Shown here in pieces: positions 13,950-21,344 of a stretch of DNA of 40,896 bases. Source of the stretch: a virus. The stretch is from IMG/VR virus record IMGVR_UViG_3300027706_000261, positions 1 to 40,896 of that record, one strand, 5' to 3'. The notes below the pieces were generated by a model. The model ran no database searches. It saw only the letters and a program-made list of their open reading frames with translations, and was not told where the DNA came from. Position 1 is the first letter of the stretch, and each line of letters opens with the position of its first letter. Position numbers and translations under genes: made by a program.

Positions 13950-15221
13950 ATGACGAACCTGCAGGTAGTTACGTGGCCGGTCGAGCGGCTGATCCCTTAC
14001 GCCCGCAATGCGCGCACCCACTCGGACGAGCAGGTTGCGCAGGTTGCAGCGTCGATCGCCGAGTTTGGGTTCGTCAACCCGATCCTGATCGGATCAGACG
14101 GCGTCATCATCGCCGGCCACGCCCGCCTGCTTGCAGCGCGGAAGCTCCGAATGACCGAGGTGCCCGTGGTCGTCCTCGGGCACCTCACCGAAACGCAACG
14201 CCGGGCGCTGGTGCTGGCCGATAACCGCCTGGCGCTCGACGCCGGGTGGGACGAGGAGATGTTGAAGGTGGAGTTGGAGTCGTTGCGAGAGGACGGCTTC
14301 GACCTCGACATCGTCGGCTTCACGGACGAGGAAATCGAAGACCTGCTGCGCGATCCCGATCAGGTCGTTGAAGGGAACACCGACGAGGATGCCGCGCCGG
14401 AGTTGCCGGAGACGGCCGTCACCATGCCCGGCGATGTGTGGGTGCTGGGCGAGCACCGGTTGCTCTGCGGCGACTCGACCCATATGGAAGCTGTCGAGAA
14501 GGTCCTGGCCGGCGGCCTCGCCGACGTGACCTTCACCGACCCTCCGTACAACGTGAACTACGGCGCGACCATGAAGGACAAGCTCCGCGGGAAGAAGCGG
14601 AAGATCGCCAATGACGATCTCGGCGCAGGCTTCGATCAGTTCCTGCGCGACGCCTGCGTCAACATGCTCGCCGTGACCAAGGGCGCCATCTACATCTGCA
14701 TGTCGTCGTCGGAGTTGCACACGCTGTACCGGGCGTTCACCGAGGCGGGCGGCCACTGGTCCACGTTCGTCATCTGGGCCAAGAACACGTTCACCATGGG
14801 GCGGTCGGATTACCAGCGGCAGTACGAACCGATGCTCTACGGGTGGAAGGAAGGCACGGACCACTTCTGGTGCGGCGCGCGGGACCAGGGCGACGTTTGG
14901 TTCATCAAGAAGCCGGTGGCCAACGATCTGCACCCCACGATGAAGCCTGTGGAGTTGGTGGACCGCGCGTTGCGCAACTCCAGCAAGAGCCGGGACACAG
15001 TGTTCGATCCGTTCGGCGGATCGGGTTCGACGCTGATCGCGTGCGAGCGGTCGGGCCGCCAGGCGCGGCTGATCGAGATGGAGCCGAAGTACTGCGATGT
15101 GATCATCCGGCGGTGGCAGGAATACTCGGGCAAGCAGGCTCAGCACGCCGAAAGCGGGCGCCCTTTCGCGGACGCGTGCCGGCCGGAACAGGAGGCTCAA
15201 TGCCAACTCCAGGAATCCTAG
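13950..15221 (+). CDS. ParB-domain DNA methyltransferase, predicted N6-adenine type
   Basis: A 423-residue fusion of a ParB-like domain (about 5-135; PYARNARTHSDEQVAQVAAS and GVIIAGHARLLAARKL) and a class beta methyltransferase with DPPY (197-200) before DPFGGSGST (353-361). DPPY indicates N6-adenine methylation. The N-terminal domain closely matches that of the enzyme at 11540, but the catalytic domains differ in motif and length, so either an ancient duplication or domain exchange is possible. The start is the ATG 9 bases after the preceding stop. It overlaps the next small gene by 22 bases. Confidence 0.92.
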   Translation: MTNLQVVTWPVERLIPYARNARTHSDEQVAQVAASIAEFGFVNPILIGSDGVIIAGHARLLAARKLRMTEVPVVVLGHLTETQRRALVLADNRLALDAGWDEEMLKVELESLREDGFDLDIVGFTDEEIEDLLRDPDQVVEGNTDEDAAPELPETAVTMPGDVWVLGEHRLLCGDSTHMEAVEKVLAGGLADVTFTDPPYNVNYGATMKDKLRGKKRKIANDDLGAGFDQFLRDACVNMLAVTKGAIYICMSSSELHTLYRAFTEAGGHWSTFVIWAKNTFTMGRSDYQRQYEPMLYGWKEGTDHFWCGARDQGDVWFIKKPVANDLHPTMKPVELVDRALRNSSKSRDTVFDPFGGSGSTLIACERSGRQARLIEMEPKYCDVIIRRWQEYSGKQAQHAESGRPFADACRPEQEAQCQLQES

Positions 15222-15370
15222 TGGCCTCGATGGCGGTCGCGCTCGTGGTCATCGGAGTACAGAAGACCGTCCACGGTGTGAAGAAAGTGGGCCATCAGAT
15301 CGGATGCCTCGCAAAGACAGGTCACAAATGTGCGCCGAAGCCGCCGCCTGCGGTCGTGACGCCGAAGTAA
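15200..15370 (+). CDS. small membrane protein
   Basis: A 56-residue protein. AGGAGG lies 5 bases upstream of the ATG, inside the end of the methyltransferase gene. Residues 5-21 (GILVASMAVALVVIGVQ) form a single hydrophobic helix, followed by a positively charged segment (KTVHGVKKVGHQIGCLAKTGHKC) and a proline-rich tail. It is a bitopic membrane peptide that could take part in lysis or superinfection control; no family is recognised. Confidence 0.55.
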   Translation: MPTPGILVASMAVALVVIGVQKTVHGVKKVGHQIGCLAKTGHKCAPKPPPAVVTPK

Positions 15371-15378
15371 CAGCGGAC

Positions 15379-15693
15379 ATGGAACGCGAGATGGCGCGGT
15401 GCCGCACTGAGATCGCCGATATCGAAGCGTTGCTCCGGGGTGGTCACCCAGATGTTCAGGGGCTTTGTCTCGCGCTATCGGATTGGTCAGCGGAACTCCG
15501 CATTCTGCAGAGGGAAAGTGAACGATCATCTATTTCAGTTTCTGATTCCGGTAACTGGACTGGTCTCCGGTCTGATCGCCACATATGTCAGCTTGCAGAA
15601 CCGGGCACTGCTGGCGGAAGTCCGGAAGGAACTGGCGGAACTCGAGAATCGGATCATCGCCAGGATCAACGGGACGTACGTCCGCGCTGGTGA
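15379..15693 (+). pseudogene. small gene with probable one-base lesion
   Basis: A reading frame of 104 residues. Residues 1-47 look like a real helical protein (MEREMARCRTEIADIEALL... WSAELRILQRE), whereas from about 15520 the frame reads as low-quality Gly/Ser/Arg sequence that overlaps the next gene in another frame. Adding one A to AGGGAAAGTGA at 15511-15520 would give AAG-TGA, ending this gene in a GTGA overlap with the next start, exactly the junction style used elsewhere here. A recent deletion or sequencing error is therefore likely. The start (ATG 15379 or ATG 15328) is uncertain. Confidence 0.4.
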
Positions 15694-15778
15694 GTGCAAA
15701 CTGCGGGAGGAACTGGTCCATGAGCGGCTTGCCGCCATTACCGAGGAGATGAAGAACAGAACCGCCGCCGGCGATTGA
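15518..15778 (+). CDS. single-TM coiled-coil protein
   Basis: An 86-residue protein from GTG 15518 with GGGAAA just upstream. A hydrophobic helix (FLIPVTGLVSGLIATYV, about 7-23) is followed by a long charged coiled coil (LLAEVRKELAELENRIIARI... REELVHERLAAITEEMK). A membrane anchor plus coiled coil resembles inner-membrane spanins or signalling anchors, but no partner lipoprotein is visible. It is the last plus-strand gene before the convergent minus-strand island. Confidence 0.6.
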   Translation: MNDHLFQFLIPVTGLVSGLIATYVSLQNRALLAEVRKELAELENRIIARINGTYVRAGECKLREELVHERLAAITEEMKNRTAAGD

Positions 15779-15790
15779 GCTAGGCGGCGG
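15762..15790. terminator. probable convergent-transcript hairpin
   Basis: CCGCCGCC (15762-15769) pairs with GGCGGCGG (15783-15790) across a 13-base loop that spans the stop codon. It lies in the short gap between a plus-strand gene ending at 15778 and a minus-strand gene ending at 15816, the expected place for a two-way terminator. There is no T-tract on either side. Confidence 0.4.
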
Positions 15791-15815
15791 CAGGAGGGGT
15801 TCGTTGCTGGATTGG

Positions 15816-16109
15816 TTACGGCATCAGGCGCTTCACTTCGCGGTAGTCGCCTTCGAGTCCCTGCGCCCAGACCACGTAGCTTTCCGGGCAAGCTGGTGTC
15901 CCTCCGGCTTCCAAGTCGCGCATGCGGCCGCGCATGTCGCTGGCAGCGATCTCGCGGGCCTCGTTGATGCTGACCACCACGCCGATCGGTTGGTAGTGGC
16001 CGTCGCCCAGGTCGGCGATCAGCATCGCGAGCCCAAGCTCGGTGTCGTCCTTGATCTCGATTGCGAATCCTGGTGTTGCGTTCGTTCTGCTCTGTTTGGT
16101 GCGTGCCAT
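15816..16109 (-). CDS. hypothetical protein in minus-strand island
   Basis: A 97-residue protein (MARTKQSRTN...) with a basic N-terminus and an alpha/beta body (FAIEIKDDTELGLAMLIADL... VVVSINEAREIA). AAGGAG (plus-strand 16119-16124) is 9 bases before the ATG; an ATG nine bases further out abuts the ribosome-binding site and is less likely. No family function is known to me. It is separated from the other two island genes by a terminator and has its own upstream copy of the AGTGATGAAT motif, so it is probably transcribed separately. Confidence 0.65.
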   Translation of the reverse strand: MARTKQSRTNATPGFAIEIKDDTELGLAMLIADLGDGHYQPIGVVVSINEAREIAASDMRGRMRDLEAGGTPACPESYVVWAQGLEGDYREVKRLMP

Positions 16110-16132
16110 CGTGTTCATCTCCTTGCATGACG

Positions 16133-16181
16133 ATTCATCACTCGGAAGCCGGAAACGATCAAGCGGAATCTGCGTGATGAA
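16133..16181 (-). promoter_or_regulatory. candidate promoter/operator with TTCATCAC inverted repeat
   Basis: TTCATCAC (16134-16141) and its inverse GTGATGAA (16174-16181) are 32 bases apart, upstream of the minus-strand gene starting at 16109. Read on the minus strand, TTGATC followed 17 bases later by GATGAA resembles a weak sigma-70 promoter between the arms. The same ATTCATCACT sequence recurs at 17046-17055. Confidence 0.35.
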
Positions 16182-16212
16182 CGAAGAAACCGCCGACCGT
16201 GTTGGCCGGCGG
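16182..16212 (-). terminator. intrinsic terminator of minus-strand operon
   Basis: On the minus strand CCGCCGGCC pairs with GGTCGGCGG around a 5-base loop (one A-C mismatch) and is followed by TTTCTTCG. It begins 28 bases beyond the stop of the DUF3489 gene at 16240. This is the clearest stem plus T-tract terminator in the window. Confidence 0.7.
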
Positions 16213-16239
16213 CGGAAGGCGGGTTTGGAGGTTGGTTTG

Positions 16240-16788
16240 CTAATGCGCGACGTAAGCGCGCTCGCCATCTTCGCGTTTAATGCTCTCGATTTTGAGGCCC
16301 ATCTTCTTGGTGAGGCTGCCGGAGATGAAGCCGCGTACGCTGTGAGCCTGCCACGAAGTGGCGGCCATGATCTCTTTGAGAGTCGCGCCACCGGGCCGGC
16401 GGACCAGTTCGAGGACCGTGGCCTTCTTGCTGCCCTCGCGCGCCGTGGGCGCGCCGTCCGCGACCTTGGTAGCCTTCCTCGACTTCTTGGTCTTCGTCGC
16501 AACGTTGGCGGCCTGGGGCGCGGGGGCGGCGTCCAGGCGTTGGATGGCCTTCCAGATCCGGGCCACGGCGCTCTTGCGGTCCGTGAATTTCTTGACCGGT
16601 TTGAGTTCGTCGAAGGGCGTGACGCCGGCGAAGCCATTCCATACCTGGATCAGACGGTCGCCGGGCCAGGTCGTGGCGAGCTTGGCGAGTTCCTTCTCGC
16701 TGGCAAAGTGCTCTTGGCCTTCGGGGATCTGCTCGGCGGCAGGGAAGGCCGTGATGTTGTTGTCGGTATCGATGGCAAACAGTCTCAT
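16240..16788 (-). CDS. DUF3489-domain protein
   Basis: A 182-residue protein. The N-terminal 85 residues (MRLFAIDTDNNITAFP... VWNGFAGVTPFDELKPVKKF) form an unassigned alpha/beta region, a Lys/Ala/Thr linker follows (about 95-115), and the C-terminal 65 residues match DUF3489, a winged-helix-like domain (SKKATVLELVRRPGGATLKEI... WQAHSVRGFISGSLTKK). Such proteins are common in mobile elements and are presumed DNA-binding. AAGGAG lies upstream of the ATG. It follows the 16806 gene after 17 bases in the same orientation and is closed by the terminator. Confidence 0.85.
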   Translation of the reverse strand: MRLFAIDTDNNITAFPAAEQIPEGQEHFASEKELAKLATTWPGDRLIQVWNGFAGVTPFDELKPVKKFTDRKSAVARIWKAIQRLDAAPAPQAANVATKTKKSRKATKVADGAPTAREGSKKATVLELVRRPGGATLKEIMAATSWQAHSVRGFISGSLTKKMGLKIESIKREDGERAYVAH

Positions 16789-16805
16789 GGTTCGATTTCT
16801 CCTTG

Positions 16806-17036
16806 TTAACGAGTCATGCCGGCGAGTTTCCCGTCGGCGGTAATGCTTAGGTCCTTGTAATAGCCGCTCCGGAGGCGAGCCCATCCGAACGGCGTCGAGA
16901 TTTCGTGGCGGGCGGCAATCCGACTGAGCTTGATTCGGTTGGTGCCGTTCTCAAACTCCTTCTTCAGATGGCCGAAGCGATCGAGCTTCCAAGCCTCGCT
17001 GGTGGCCCACTTGATCAGTTCGTCCTTGGTGATCAT
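16806..17036 (-). CDS. hypothetical protein, first gene of minus-strand operon
   Basis: A 76-residue basic protein (MITKDELIKWATSEAWKLDRF...) with a C-terminal segment PFGWARLRSGYYKDLSI. No function is recognised. Two further in-frame ATGs lie upstream (17048 and 17075); 17036 was chosen for its natural N-terminus, but no start has a good ribosome-binding site. It runs divergently from the terminase genes and probably shares a control region with them. Confidence 0.6.
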   Translation of the reverse strand: MITKDELIKWATSEAWKLDRFGHLKKEFENGTNRIKLSRIAARHEISTPFGWARLRSGYYKDLSITADGKLAGMTR

Positions 17037-17098
17037 CGCGAACCCATTCATCACTTCGGGTGCGCGAAGAAGCAAGCGGAAAGTTCGAGGAAAAGACC
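17037..17098. promoter_or_regulatory. divergent control region
   Basis: This 62-base gap separates the minus-strand operon from the packaging genes. It contains ATTCATCACTTCGG (17046-17059), a near copy of the sequence at 16133-16145, and GAGG (17087-17090), the likely ribosome-binding site for the gene at 17099. No convincing -35/-10 pair is visible for either direction. Confidence 0.3.
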
Positions 17099-17641
17099 GT
17101 GCCCTTGGTGAGCATCCGCGGTTACGCCAAGCATCGGGGCGTGAGCCACACGGCTGTGGAGAAAGCCGTCAAACAGGGCCGGATTCGGATCGTGGACGGC
17201 AAGATCGACGTCGAACAGGCGGACCGCGATTGGAATCGCAACAGCAGTCCGGTGAACAAGCCGGAAACCGCGCCGCGCGCCGCCGCCTCTGTCGAACCGC
17301 TGGTTGCCGGGCCCAGCTTTGCGCAGTCACGCGCCGTACGGGAGGCCTACGAGGCGCGCCTGGCGAAGCTGACCTACGAAGAGCGCATCAAGAAGCTGAT
17401 CAACGCCGACGAGATGCGCGTGGCGGCTTACAACTTCTCGCGCATGATCCGCGACCGCGTGCTCGGCGTTCCGGATCGCGTGGTGGGCGCGGTGCTCGCC
17501 GAGATTCGTGCGGCGTTGGCAGCCGGTGGAGTGGACCTCGCATTGATCGATGGCCTGAACATGGCGAAGGTTCACGGCATCATGCTCGCGGAGATGCGAA
17601 ACATCCTGGAGGAGTTCGCCGATGAGCTCGGCCAGCGCTGA
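17099..17641 (+). CDS. terminase small-subunit-like protein
   Basis: A 180-residue protein. The N-terminus (SIRGYAKHRGVSHTAVEKAVKQGRI... GKIDVEQADRDW) is a clear winged HTH of the kind in Nu1-type small terminases, with the wing formed by the IRIVDGKIDV hairpin. The C-terminal two-thirds is helical (ARLAKLTYEERIKKLINADEM...), suited to oligomerisation and binding the large subunit. The start is GTG 17099 with GAGG 8 bases upstream; an earlier GTG at 17060 lacks one. It overlaps the large terminase by 20 bases. Its role, recognising the packaging site, follows from fold and position. Confidence 0.8.
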   Translation: MPLVSIRGYAKHRGVSHTAVEKAVKQGRIRIVDGKIDVEQADRDWNRNSSPVNKPETAPRAAASVEPLVAGPSFAQSRAVREAYEARLAKLTYEERIKKLINADEMRVAAYNFSRMIRDRVLGVPDRVVGAVLAEIRAALAAGGVDLALIDGLNMAKVHGIMLAEMRNILEEFADELGQR

Positions 17642-19523
17642 ACAGATCTACTTCGGCGCCGCCGCCGCGGGCGTCCGGCCGGATCCTCTGCTCACCATCT
17701 CGCAGTGGGCGGACAAGTACCGGAAGTTGTCGCAACGGGCGTCGGCAGAGCCGGGCCCTTGGCGCACGGATCGCACGCCATACCTGCGCGAAATCATGGA
17801 TTGCCTCTCGCCGTCATCGCCCATCGAACGCGTAGTGTTCATGAAGGGCGCGCAGATCGGCGGCACAGAGTGCGGCAACAACTGGATCGGCTACGTCGTG
17901 CACCAAGCGCCGGGACCGATGATGGCCGTGCAGCCCACAGTCGAGATGGCCAAGCGCAACTCGAAGCAGCGCGTCGATCCGCTGATCGAGGAATCGGACG
18001 TGCTGCGCGACCTGGTGCAGAGTCCGCGTTCGCGAGACTCCGGGAACACGATTCTCTCGAAGGAGTTCCCTGGCGGTGTGCTGGTGATGACAGGCGCGAA
18101 CTCGGCGGTCGGCCTGCGCTCGATGGCGGCGCGCTTCCTCTTTCTCGACGAGGTGGACGCCTACCCGGGCGACGTCGAGGGCGAAGGCGATCCGGTCAAC
18201 CTGGCCATGGCCCGCACGCGCACGTTTGCGCGCCGCAAGGTGTTTCTATGCTCCACGCCGAAGATCACCGGCATGAGCCGGGTCGAGGCGGCCTTCGAGG
18301 AGAGCGACCAGCGACGCTACTGGGTTCCGTGCCCGCACTGCCGCGAGTTTCAGGTTCTGAAGTTCGCGCAGCTCCGGTGGCCGAAGGGCGAACCAGAGAA
18401 GGCCGTCTACGTTTGCGAGCACTGTCGGGAGGAGATTCAGAATCACCAGAAGCAATGGATGCTTCCGCGTGGGCAATGGCGTGCCGCAGCCGCCGGTGAC
18501 GGGCGCACGGCGGGCTTCCACCTGTCGAGCCTCTACTCGCCGGTAGGCTGGTTTTCCTGGGGTGATGCGGCCAAGCAGTTCGAGCAGGCACAGAAGAATC
18601 CGGCACTGCTTCAGGTCTTCGTCAACACGGTCCAGGGCGAGACGTGGACGCTGCTCGGCGAAGCTCCCGAGTGGCAGAAGCTGTATGACCGGCGGGAGGG
18701 TTATCGAATCGGCGTTGTGCCAACTGGTGGCTTGTTCCTGACGGCGGGTGCGGACATTCAAAAGGACCGCATCGAGGTGGAGATTGCCGCGTGGGGCCGT
18801 GTGAAGGAATCCTGGTCAGTCGATTACCGCGTGTTCGAAGGCGACACTTCACGCCCGGCGGTGTGGGAGAAGCTCACGGGCCTGCTGAACGAAACATTCA
18901 CGACTGCATCTGGTTTGGAGTTGCCCATCTTGCAGCTCGCCGTCGATTCGGGATTCGCCACCACGGAGGTCTACCAGTGGGCCCGGCGACAGGGCGGCCG
19001 CGTGCTGGTAATCAAAGGCGACTCGCGCGCACCGGCCCTACTGGGTGCGGCGTCGCCCGTGGATGTGGGCCCGCTGGGCGCCAGGATCAAACGCGGGATT
19101 CGCGTGTGGCCAGTGAACTCCGGCATGGCGAAGGAGGAACTGTACCGCTGGCTGCGCCTGGAGCGCCCCACCGACGAGGATCTCGAAGAAGGCGTCCCCT
19201 TCCCGGCTGGCTACTGCCACTTTCCGAAGTACAGCGACGAGTACTTCAAGCAGATCACTGCTGAGCAGCTCGTCACGAAGCTGGTGAAGGGCTACCGACG
19301 GCACGAGTGGCAGAAGATGCGCGAGCGCAATGAAGCCCTCGATTGCCGCGTCTACGCCCGCGCCGCGGCGGGTCGGATCGGAATTGATCGTTTTCAGGAG
19401 AAGCACTGGGCGGAGTTGGAGCGGCGCGTGGCGGCGTCGCCCGTGAAAGAACCAAGGCCACAGGCGCAGCGGACGCCGGTGACGCAGCCGCGCAACCAGG
19501 TTCGGTTCAAGGTGGAGATCTAA
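17622..19523 (+). CDS. terminase large subunit, GpA family
   Basis: A 633-residue packaging motor of the lambda gpA type. It carries the family's ATPase signature MKGAQIGGTE (74-83; the P-loop-like Q/GxGKT variant), Walker B LFLDEVDAYPGD with D176 and E177, and LCSTPKITGMSR as the coupling motif. The C-terminal nuclease half includes TAGADIQKDRIEVEIAAWG, where the Asp residues bind metal. The length matches gpA. It cuts and translocates DNA into proheads through the portal encoded downstream. Confidence 0.95.
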   Translation: MSSASAEQIYFGAAAAGVRPDPLLTISQWADKYRKLSQRASAEPGPWRTDRTPYLREIMDCLSPSSPIERVVFMKGAQIGGTECGNNWIGYVVHQAPGPMMAVQPTVEMAKRNSKQRVDPLIEESDVLRDLVQSPRSRDSGNTILSKEFPGGVLVMTGANSAVGLRSMAARFLFLDEVDAYPGDVEGEGDPVNLAMARTRTFARRKVFLCSTPKITGMSRVEAAFEESDQRRYWVPCPHCREFQVLKFAQLRWPKGEPEKAVYVCEHCREEIQNHQKQWMLPRGQWRAAAAGDGRTAGFHLSSLYSPVGWFSWGDAAKQFEQAQKNPALLQVFVNTVQGETWTLLGEAPEWQKLYDRREGYRIGVVPTGGLFLTAGADIQKDRIEVEIAAWGRVKESWSVDYRVFEGDTSRPAVWEKLTGLLNETFTTASGLELPILQLAVDSGFATTEVYQWARRQGGRVLVIKGDSRAPALLGAASPVDVGPLGARIKRGIRVWPVNSGMAKEELYRWLRLERPTDEDLEEGVPFPAGYCHFPKYSDEYFKQITAEQLVTKLVKGYRRHEWQKMRERNEALDCRVYARAAAGRIGIDRFQEKHWAELERRVAASPVKEPRPQAQRTPVTQPRNQVRFKVEI

Positions 19524-19736
19524 ATGCCGTTCAGCCAGGCTGACCTCGACGCCCTCGATGCCGCGCGGAAACAGGGCGCGAAGCGAATCCGCTTCCAGGA
19601 CCGCGATTTCGAGTTCGACACGGTCGACGACTACATCAAGCTGCGGAACTTGATCCTCAACGACATTGCCCAGCAGAACGGGCCACAGCAGATCCGCCAG
19701 GTGCGCATCTACACGAATTCGGGATGGGGTCAGTAA
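19524..19736 (+). CDS. gpW-like head-tail joining protein
   Basis: A 70-residue protein encoded between terminase and portal, the lambda gpW position. It is helical (SQADLDALDAARKQGAKRI) with a central beta hairpin (RFQDRDFEFDTVDDYIKL), consistent with the gpW fold, which plugs the portal after packaging. The start abuts the terminase stop. The call rests on size, pattern and position. Confidence 0.75.
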   Translation: MPFSQADLDALDAARKQGAKRIRFQDRDFEFDTVDDYIKLRNLILNDIAQQNGPQQIRQVRIYTNSGWGQ

Positions 19737-19742
19737 AGCAAA

Positions 19743-21344
19743 GTGCCTATCGAGACGCTGATGTCGCTGGCCCGCGCCGCTGGCCACGAGCCACCGTCCG
19801 TGCCGCGCGTGCCGCGTGGCACGCGGAGCATGGGAACCACGCCGTTCGACGCCGCCGGCAAAGGAAGGCGTGGGTACGGCTGGAACCCGAGCTATCTCGG
19901 TCTCAACACGCTCCTGTTCTCGCACGGGCTGGAGCTGCTGACACGGAACCGCGACGCGATCCGAAACAGCGCGTGGGCGGCCGGAGCTGTGGATTCGTAT
20001 GTGGCCAACGCGATCGGACGCGGCATTCGGTTGATCCCGCAGCACCTGGACGAACAGGTTCGCGAATTGATCCGGCAAAAGTGGGCGCGATGGATTCGGG
20101 AATCGGATGTCGAATACGACCCGCGGAATCCGGCGTCAGGGCAGACGGACTTCTATGGCCAGCAGATGATCATCGCCCGCGAGGTGATGGAGGCCGGCGA
20201 ATGCTTCGTACGCTTCCGGCCGCGATCGCCGAAGGAAGGGCTTTCCGTCCCGATTCAGTTGCAGTTGATCGAGGCCGAACAGCTACCACTGTGGCGCAAC
20301 CAGCCGACGCAGGATGTGCCGGAGGCGAATCGCGTGCGGTGCGGAGTCGAGTTCCGGCCGGACGGCCGCCGCGCCGCGTACCACTTCTGGCGCGCGCACC
20401 CGGGCGAGACGATGTTCTACCCGCTCGAGTCGTTGCAGGTGGAGCGCGTGCCGGCGAGCGACGTCCTGCACGTGTACAAACCGATCCGCGCCGGTCAGTT
20501 CCGCGGCCAGCCCTGGCTCACCACGGTGCTGGCCAAGCTCTACGAGTTGGAGCAGTACACGGATGCCGAGATCGTCCGCAAGAAGATCTCGGCGATGATC
20601 ACCGGCTTCATCAAGCAGGTGAGTCCGGACAACCCGGTGATGGCCCCGGATCAGACTTCGACCGGGCAGAGCCAGGCCGACCCGGGCACACAAATCTCCA
20701 AGCTGGAGCCGGGCACCTTCCCGGTGCTGGGCTTCGGCGAAGAGGTGCAGTTCGCGGAGGTCAAGGACAGCGGAGATTACAAGGCGTTCGTGCGGGCGTG
20801 TCTGCAGGCGTTCGCGAGCGGCGCCGGTCTGGCGGAATACCAGATCAGTGGGGACCTCTCCGGGATCAACTACTCGTCGATCCGCGCGGGCCTGCTGGAG
20901 TTTCGCCGCAAGTGCGAGCAGTTCCAGTATTCGGTCTTCATCTATCAGGTCTGCCATCCGATCTATCGCCGCTGGCTGCGGGAGGCAATGCTCGCGATGG
21001 TGTTCGGGGTCGAGTTGCTGAACGCCTACGACAACGATCCCGCGCCGTTTGAAGAGGCGCAGTGGGTAACGCCGGGCTGGCCGTGGGTCGATCCGGAGAA
21101 GGACATGAAGGCTGCCGAGCGTGCCATCCGGGATGGCCTGTCGACTCGCTCAATCGAGTGTGCGGCGCAAGGGTACGACGCGACGGTGATCGATGCCGAG
21201 CAGAAGGCTGACAACGACCGGGCGGATCGGCTTGGCCTCTCGTATGACTCCGACGGCCGGAAGATCCTCACGGGACGGAACGCCGGGATGACGGAGGAAG
21301 AAGTGGAGAAAGACGCCGCAAGCGGAAAGGTGGAAGTTCAGTGA
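19743..21344 (+). CDS. portal protein, lambda gpB family
   Basis: A 533-residue portal protein. It shows family features such as LNTLLFSHGLELLTRNRDAIRNSAWAAG near the N-terminus, an RPDGRRAAYHFWRAHPGE stretch, VLHVYKPIRAGQFRGQPWL, and GDLSGINYSSIRAGLLEFRR. It forms the dodecameric DNA channel at the capsid vertex. The annotated start is GTG 19743; ATG 19761 is a plausible alternative. Its stop overlaps the protease start (GTGA), as in lambda B-C. Confidence 0.95.
   Translation: MPIETLMSLARAAGHEPPSVPRVPRGTRSMGTTPFDAAGKGRRGYGWNPSYLGLNTLLFSHGLELLTRNRDAIRNSAWAAGAVDSYVANAIGRGIRLIPQHLDEQVRELIRQKWARWIRESDVEYDPRNPASGQTDFYGQQMIIAREVMEAGECFVRFRPRSPKEGLSVPIQLQLIEAEQLPLWRNQPTQDVPEANRVRCGVEFRPDGRRAAYHFWRAHPGETMFYPLESLQVERVPASDVLHVYKPIRAGQFRGQPWLTTVLAKLYELEQYTDAEIVRKKISAMITGFIKQVSPDNPVMAPDQTSTGQSQADPGTQISKLEPGTFPVLGFGEEVQFAEVKDSGDYKAFVRACLQAFASGAGLAEYQISGDLSGINYSSIRAGLLEFRRKCEQFQYSVFIYQVCHPIYRRWLREAMLAMVFGVELLNAYDNDPAPFEEAQWVTPGWPWVDPEKDMKAAERAIRDGLSTRSIECAAQGYDATVIDAEQKADNDRADRLGLSYDSDGRKILTGRNAGMTEEEVEKDAASGKVEVQ

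Noticed and set aside
15512-15518. GGGAAAG heptamer, identical to the lambda G/GT slippery site
   Set aside because: It is out of phase: the upstream gene reads AGG-GAA-AGT, not G-GGA-AAG, and moving to the downstream frame would need +1. A one-base lesion explains the data better.
17037-17098. Strong late promoter before the terminase genes
   Set aside because: No convincing -35/-10 pair with good spacing is present, so only a tentative control region is reported.
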